Of a DNA stretch of 64,000 bases, positions 61,071 to 64,000 are shown in pieces. The notes beneath the pieces were generated by a model. It saw only the letters and a program-made list of their open reading frames with translations. It was not told where the DNA came from and ran no database searches. Within the stretch, counting starts at the first letter, position 1. Each line of letters opens with the position of its first letter. Both the position numbers and the translations under genes were made by a program. Source of the DNA: Mortierella sp. BCC40632 (taxonomy: Eukaryota; Mortierellomycota; Mortierellomycetes; Mortierellales; Mortierellaceae). Where the stretch lies: assembly GCA_011634665.1 (NCBI GenBank), contig WAEK01000010.1:1411001-1475000 (forward strand), in the 5' to 3' direction.

Positions 61071-64000
61071 ATGGCCACTCTGGGTCGCGCGCCCCAAGGC
61101 GAGTATTCCTCTAGGCCTGCTCTGCCCGACAACCACCATGCCCGTCCCTCAGACCCTGCTCCGCTTCAACCCATCTCGACCAAATCGCTCGCCATCACAT
61201 CCACCGTCATTCGGGGTGTGCCTCCACCCCCACTCATTGGCTCTGCCATGGTCCTTGTCAACGACTCGGCATTGCATTGCTTCGGTGGTCGTCTCGAGAA
61301 CCGAGACCTGACCAACTGTCACTATGTCCTGGACGTCGAGACCCACCTCTGGGAAACGATCCATCCTGCTCCTGTCGTTCCCCCAGGCATTGGCATCGAT
61401 ACTGAGACCAGCATCGGCACCACAGCCACGTCCTTCAGTATGGACACGGGCTCCATTGCCACCACAGCCACGACCACAGGTGCCGTTGCTGGGACAAGAG
61501 CAGGTACCGTTGCAGGATCCATCTTTGGAAGCGTGGAGGACGGCGATATTTGCATGGTAGAGGACGAGGACGAGGACGAGGACGAAGACAGGGACAACAA
61601 CAACAGAGACGCGACCAGCGGCGCAGAGGACGAAGAGGACGAGGAAGAAGAGGACGAGGACGAAGTAAACGATTCGACGAACGTGTCTAGGAGAAAGACA
61701 GAACGCCTACTCTCGCTCTCACTCGCCACGGATCCCGTGGACTCTACTTTGGGCTTATCCGAACCACTGTCGAACTTGCCTCAAGCCCGGTATTTTCACA
61801 CGCTCAACTCCTTTGGGACACTCCTGATTCTCTTTGGTGGAATGGGCGAGCTACCCAATAGCCAGGCAGAGGAAGGGAGTGCACATGATACGGACGACCA
61901 GGAGAACGCTTCTTCAGGTCCTGCCAAGGCCCGCCAGGCACAGGAGCGACTTGGCGCATTGAACGACATTCATGTCTTTGACATTATCACCCAACGCTGG
62001 CAGCAAAAGCACCCTGCTGTGAATGCACACACGCCCAAGCCACGGTGGGCCCATCTTGCAACCATCCTCGATCACTATCTCGTTGTCCTCGGTGGCACAG
62101 ACGCCTCCAAGGAGTATATCGAGGATGCCTGTGTGCTCGACCTCCATACCTGGGAATGGGTCGCTTGCATTCCTTCCATTGGTCAATGTGGCTCCTATCG
62201 GACAATTGCCGCCACAGGCCCCAGTAAACAGTCTTCCAATACCGTTGCTCCTTCGTCTCCATCATTCCCGTCCTCAAATGCGTCACCCCCTCAGACACCG
62301 ACCTCGGTTCACTGGGCAGACTCTGGTCCAATCGACGCCATGGCTAGCATTTCGATGGTCCTCAGTGGACGAATCTCTGCCCCAAGTTCGACCTCTTCCA
62401 AAGACGATGACTCGCGCGACTTGTCCTCTATCACGCCCGCCTTGTCCTCTTTGCCTTCCCCACTGCCATCGACCATGATGAAGTCCATGGTCAACTCAGC
62501 CCCCCCGACGCCGACAACGCCGACTGCCACGTCAAATCCGATCTCAAGGATCATGCCGTCGACTGTACACTATACGAAAAAGTCACCCGAACGACTGATG
62601 AGTGGCGAGTTGACGCCAGCATTCAAGATTGGGATGGACGGACCCTCGATTTATCTCTATTCCAACTATAACTTTCAACATCTCCAACGCGACTTTAAGG
62701 TGATCACGCCTCATTATACCCATTCAACCATGATGCTCGATCTTGATCCTAGGCAGGCCATGGCCTCCTCCTTGCCACCGACCTTACCTACATCCTCACC
62801 CCATTCTTCCAGTGCAACACAAACCAATCCGCCGCCGTCCTTTTCGTTGATTGAGAAATCACAGGCTTTGACCATGTTGGGAGGATTGGAAATTCCCATG
62901 GGTCTTCGATTCCCTCAGGGTCATGTTTATCAGAACCAACTTATTATCACGGGCACGTTGATTGACTCGGGTAAACCTCCGACCTTGGCCATCTATGCAC
63001 TCAATCTCGCCACATACAAGTGGACAAAACTCTCGACGGATCAGTTACTCGAGAATGGGTCTTGGAATCGATCCGTTCTTCACCCAGCCTCGGGATCGTT
63101 GCTTATTTTCGGAAACCATGAGACGAATGCAGATCATGACTACGCGAATCGACTTCAACGGTATGATCATTTGATGGTGATTGATCTTCAGGCCTATGGT
63201 CTTTATGAACGACCTATCCCATCTCTACCAAGTCATGCTCAGGAACTAGGTTTGGATCTTTTGAGGGATCCTAGTCTGAGTGACATGAAAGTGATCTCGG
63301 CCAAAGGAACCGAGTTTTGTGCCAATTCAACTATCTTGGCAACACGTTGGCCCGGATTTGCAACCATGTTGTTGTCTCCTCCTTATGTGACGCCGTTGAG
63401 ACTTGTCTTGCCAGCACCGGATGATGTGATTCCCTTGTTTCTACAGTACCTGTACACGGGAGCTCTGCCCTCGAGTCCTGGGGAGGTGACGGCTGGGATG
63501 GCGGATCATTTGTTGATCCTTGCAAGGATGTATGAACTGAATGGATTGTATGCGTTGACGATGGATTTGCTTCATCAAATGGTGAATCAACATCCGACTC
63601 GAGTCTACAGTACTGCCTTGTTGGCAGGTGAGCTTGGACTGCAGGCCAGGGCTGTTGGCATTGCGATCCAGACCTTGCCCGCCAAGATTTTGCAGACTGG
63701 AGGTCGAGGCAAGGCTGTGGGTGGAGCAGGTGGTTCAGGAGATGAACCGGGTACGAGTCGAGGTTCGATTCATGATATGCCTGCTCCTCATCCAAATCTG
63801 ATCATGTCTGATGTCAAGGAATTACCACCGGTGCCGGCCGTGTCGAGTCGGTCCACGACCGCGACCTCGGCTGTCAAGCGGATCTATCTCCGAGGCAGCA
63901 GTCAGCCATCCATGTCACCTTCCACACCAACACCAACGACAACGGCTCCAGCGACACCAGCGAGGTCTATGGGTCTACTGGCAGGACGTCGAGGCACTTT
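61071..64000 (+). CDS. Kelch-repeat and BTB-domain protein, 3' truncated by window
   Basis: Open from the ATG at 61071 to the window end without stop or intron (976 codons so far). Kelch-type blades are visible: SAMVLVNDSALHCFGGRL...HYVLDVETHLWETI, RYFHTLNSFGTLLILFGGMG, NDIHVFDIITQRWQQ, PRWAHLATILDHYLVVLGG and LNLATYKWTKL. An acidic E/D insert (about residues 160-205) and Ser/Pro/Thr-rich linkers separate the blades. Residues about 735-850 form a BTB domain: DMKVISAKGTEFCANSTILA, then PGFATMLLSP, PLFLQYLYTGALP and HLLILARMYELNGLYAL. The Kelch-then-BTB order fits fungal Ral2-like Ras-pathway proteins and cullin-3 adaptors; which one applies is not decided. A C/T-rich leader precedes the ATG. 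Confidence 0.8.
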   Translation, partial: MATLGRAPQGEYSSRPALPDNHHARPSDPAPLQPISTKSLAITSTVIRGVPPPPLIGSAMVLVNDSALHCFGGRLENRDLTNCHYVLDVETHLWETIHPAPVVPPGIGIDTETSIGTTATSFSMDTGSIATTATTTGAVAGTRAGTVAGSIFGSVEDGDICMVEDEDEDEDEDRDNNNRDATSGAEDEEDEEEEDEDEVNDSTNVSRRKTERLLSLSLATDPVDSTLGLSEPLSNLPQARYFHTLNSFGTLLILFGGMGELPNSQAEEGSAHDTDDQENASSGPAKARQAQERLGALNDIHVFDIITQRWQQKHPAVNAHTPKPRWAHLATILDHYLVVLGGTDASKEYIEDACVLDLHTWEWVACIPSIGQCGSYRTIAATGPSKQSSNTVAPSSPSFPSSNASPPQTPTSVHWADSGPIDAMASISMVLSGRISAPSSTSSKDDDSRDLSSITPALSSLPSPLPSTMMKSMVNSAPPTPTTPTATSNPISRIMPSTVHYTKKSPERLMSGELTPAFKIGMDGPSIYLYSNYNFQHLQRDFKVITPHYTHSTMMLDLDPRQAMASSLPPTLPTSSPHSSSATQTNPPPSFSLIEKSQALTMLGGLEIPMGLRFPQGHVYQNQLIITGTLIDSGKPPTLAIYALNLATYKWTKLSTDQLLENGSWNRSVLHPASGSLLIFGNHETNADHDYANRLQRYDHLMVIDLQAYGLYERPIPSLPSHAQELGLDLLRDPSLSDMKVISAKGTEFCANSTILATRWPGFATMLLSPPYVTPLRLVLPAPDDVIPLFLQYLYTGALPSSPGEVTAGMADHLLILARMYELNGLYALTMDLLHQMVNQHPTRVYSTALLAGELGLQARAVGIAIQTLPAKILQTGGRGKAVGGAGGSGDEPGTSRGSIHDMPAPHPNLIMSDVKELPPVPAVSSRSTTATSAVKRIYLRGSSQPSMSPSTPTPTTTAPATPARSMGLLAGRRGT

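Overview
The window is nuclear DNA of an early-diverging filamentous fungus, most likely Mortierellomycota (Mortierella/Linnemannia type). The placement rests on intron-rich genes with short GTAAGT/GTATGT introns, many A/T homopolymers of 30-46 nt and GA/CT microsatellites between genes, typical fungal housekeeping genes (TOM22, COX6, CDC48, NOP58, TAL1), and genes whose closest recognisable relatives are an animal ATAC-complex subunit and fission-yeast Bqt4. The genus is an inference. No bacterial, viral or CRISPR sequence was seen.

Layout. 1-9.0 kb is gene-poor and holds decayed coding fragments, including a recognisable PDX2/SNO1 glutaminase pseudogene at 6.83-7.30 kb. 9.0-15 kb holds two nuclear genes on the minus strand: a Bqt4-like inner-nuclear-membrane APSES protein with a 17-nt micro-exon, and an MBIP homologue. 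TOM22 (+) diverges from MBIP. A ten-plus-exon DCN1/DCUN1D neddylation gene (-) follows, then a secreted protein with two KRE9/KNH-like modules (+), then a large coiled-coil membrane protein (-). CDC48 (+) and NOP58 (+) occupy 29-36 kb, and COX6 (-) lies at 37-38.6 kb.

40.3-53.8 kb is the most unusual part: two head-to-tail paralogues of about 1,550 and 1,600 aa. Each joins an N-terminal WD-like beta-propeller region and a helical linker to a six-helix TRP-type ion channel and a C-terminal coiled coil. Their 13-exon structures match intron for intron. Copy 1 carries an apparent extra T in the S4-S5 region that a 3' splice site 7 nt downstream could bypass.

54.9-57.1 kb is transaldolase TAL1 (-). 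From 61.07 kb to the window end runs an intronless Kelch + BTB protein (+), truncated by the window. The genes do not form one pathway; apart from the tandem channel pair this looks like an ordinary fungal gene neighbourhood. All gene models were built by hand from splice signals and reading-frame phase, with no RNA evidence.
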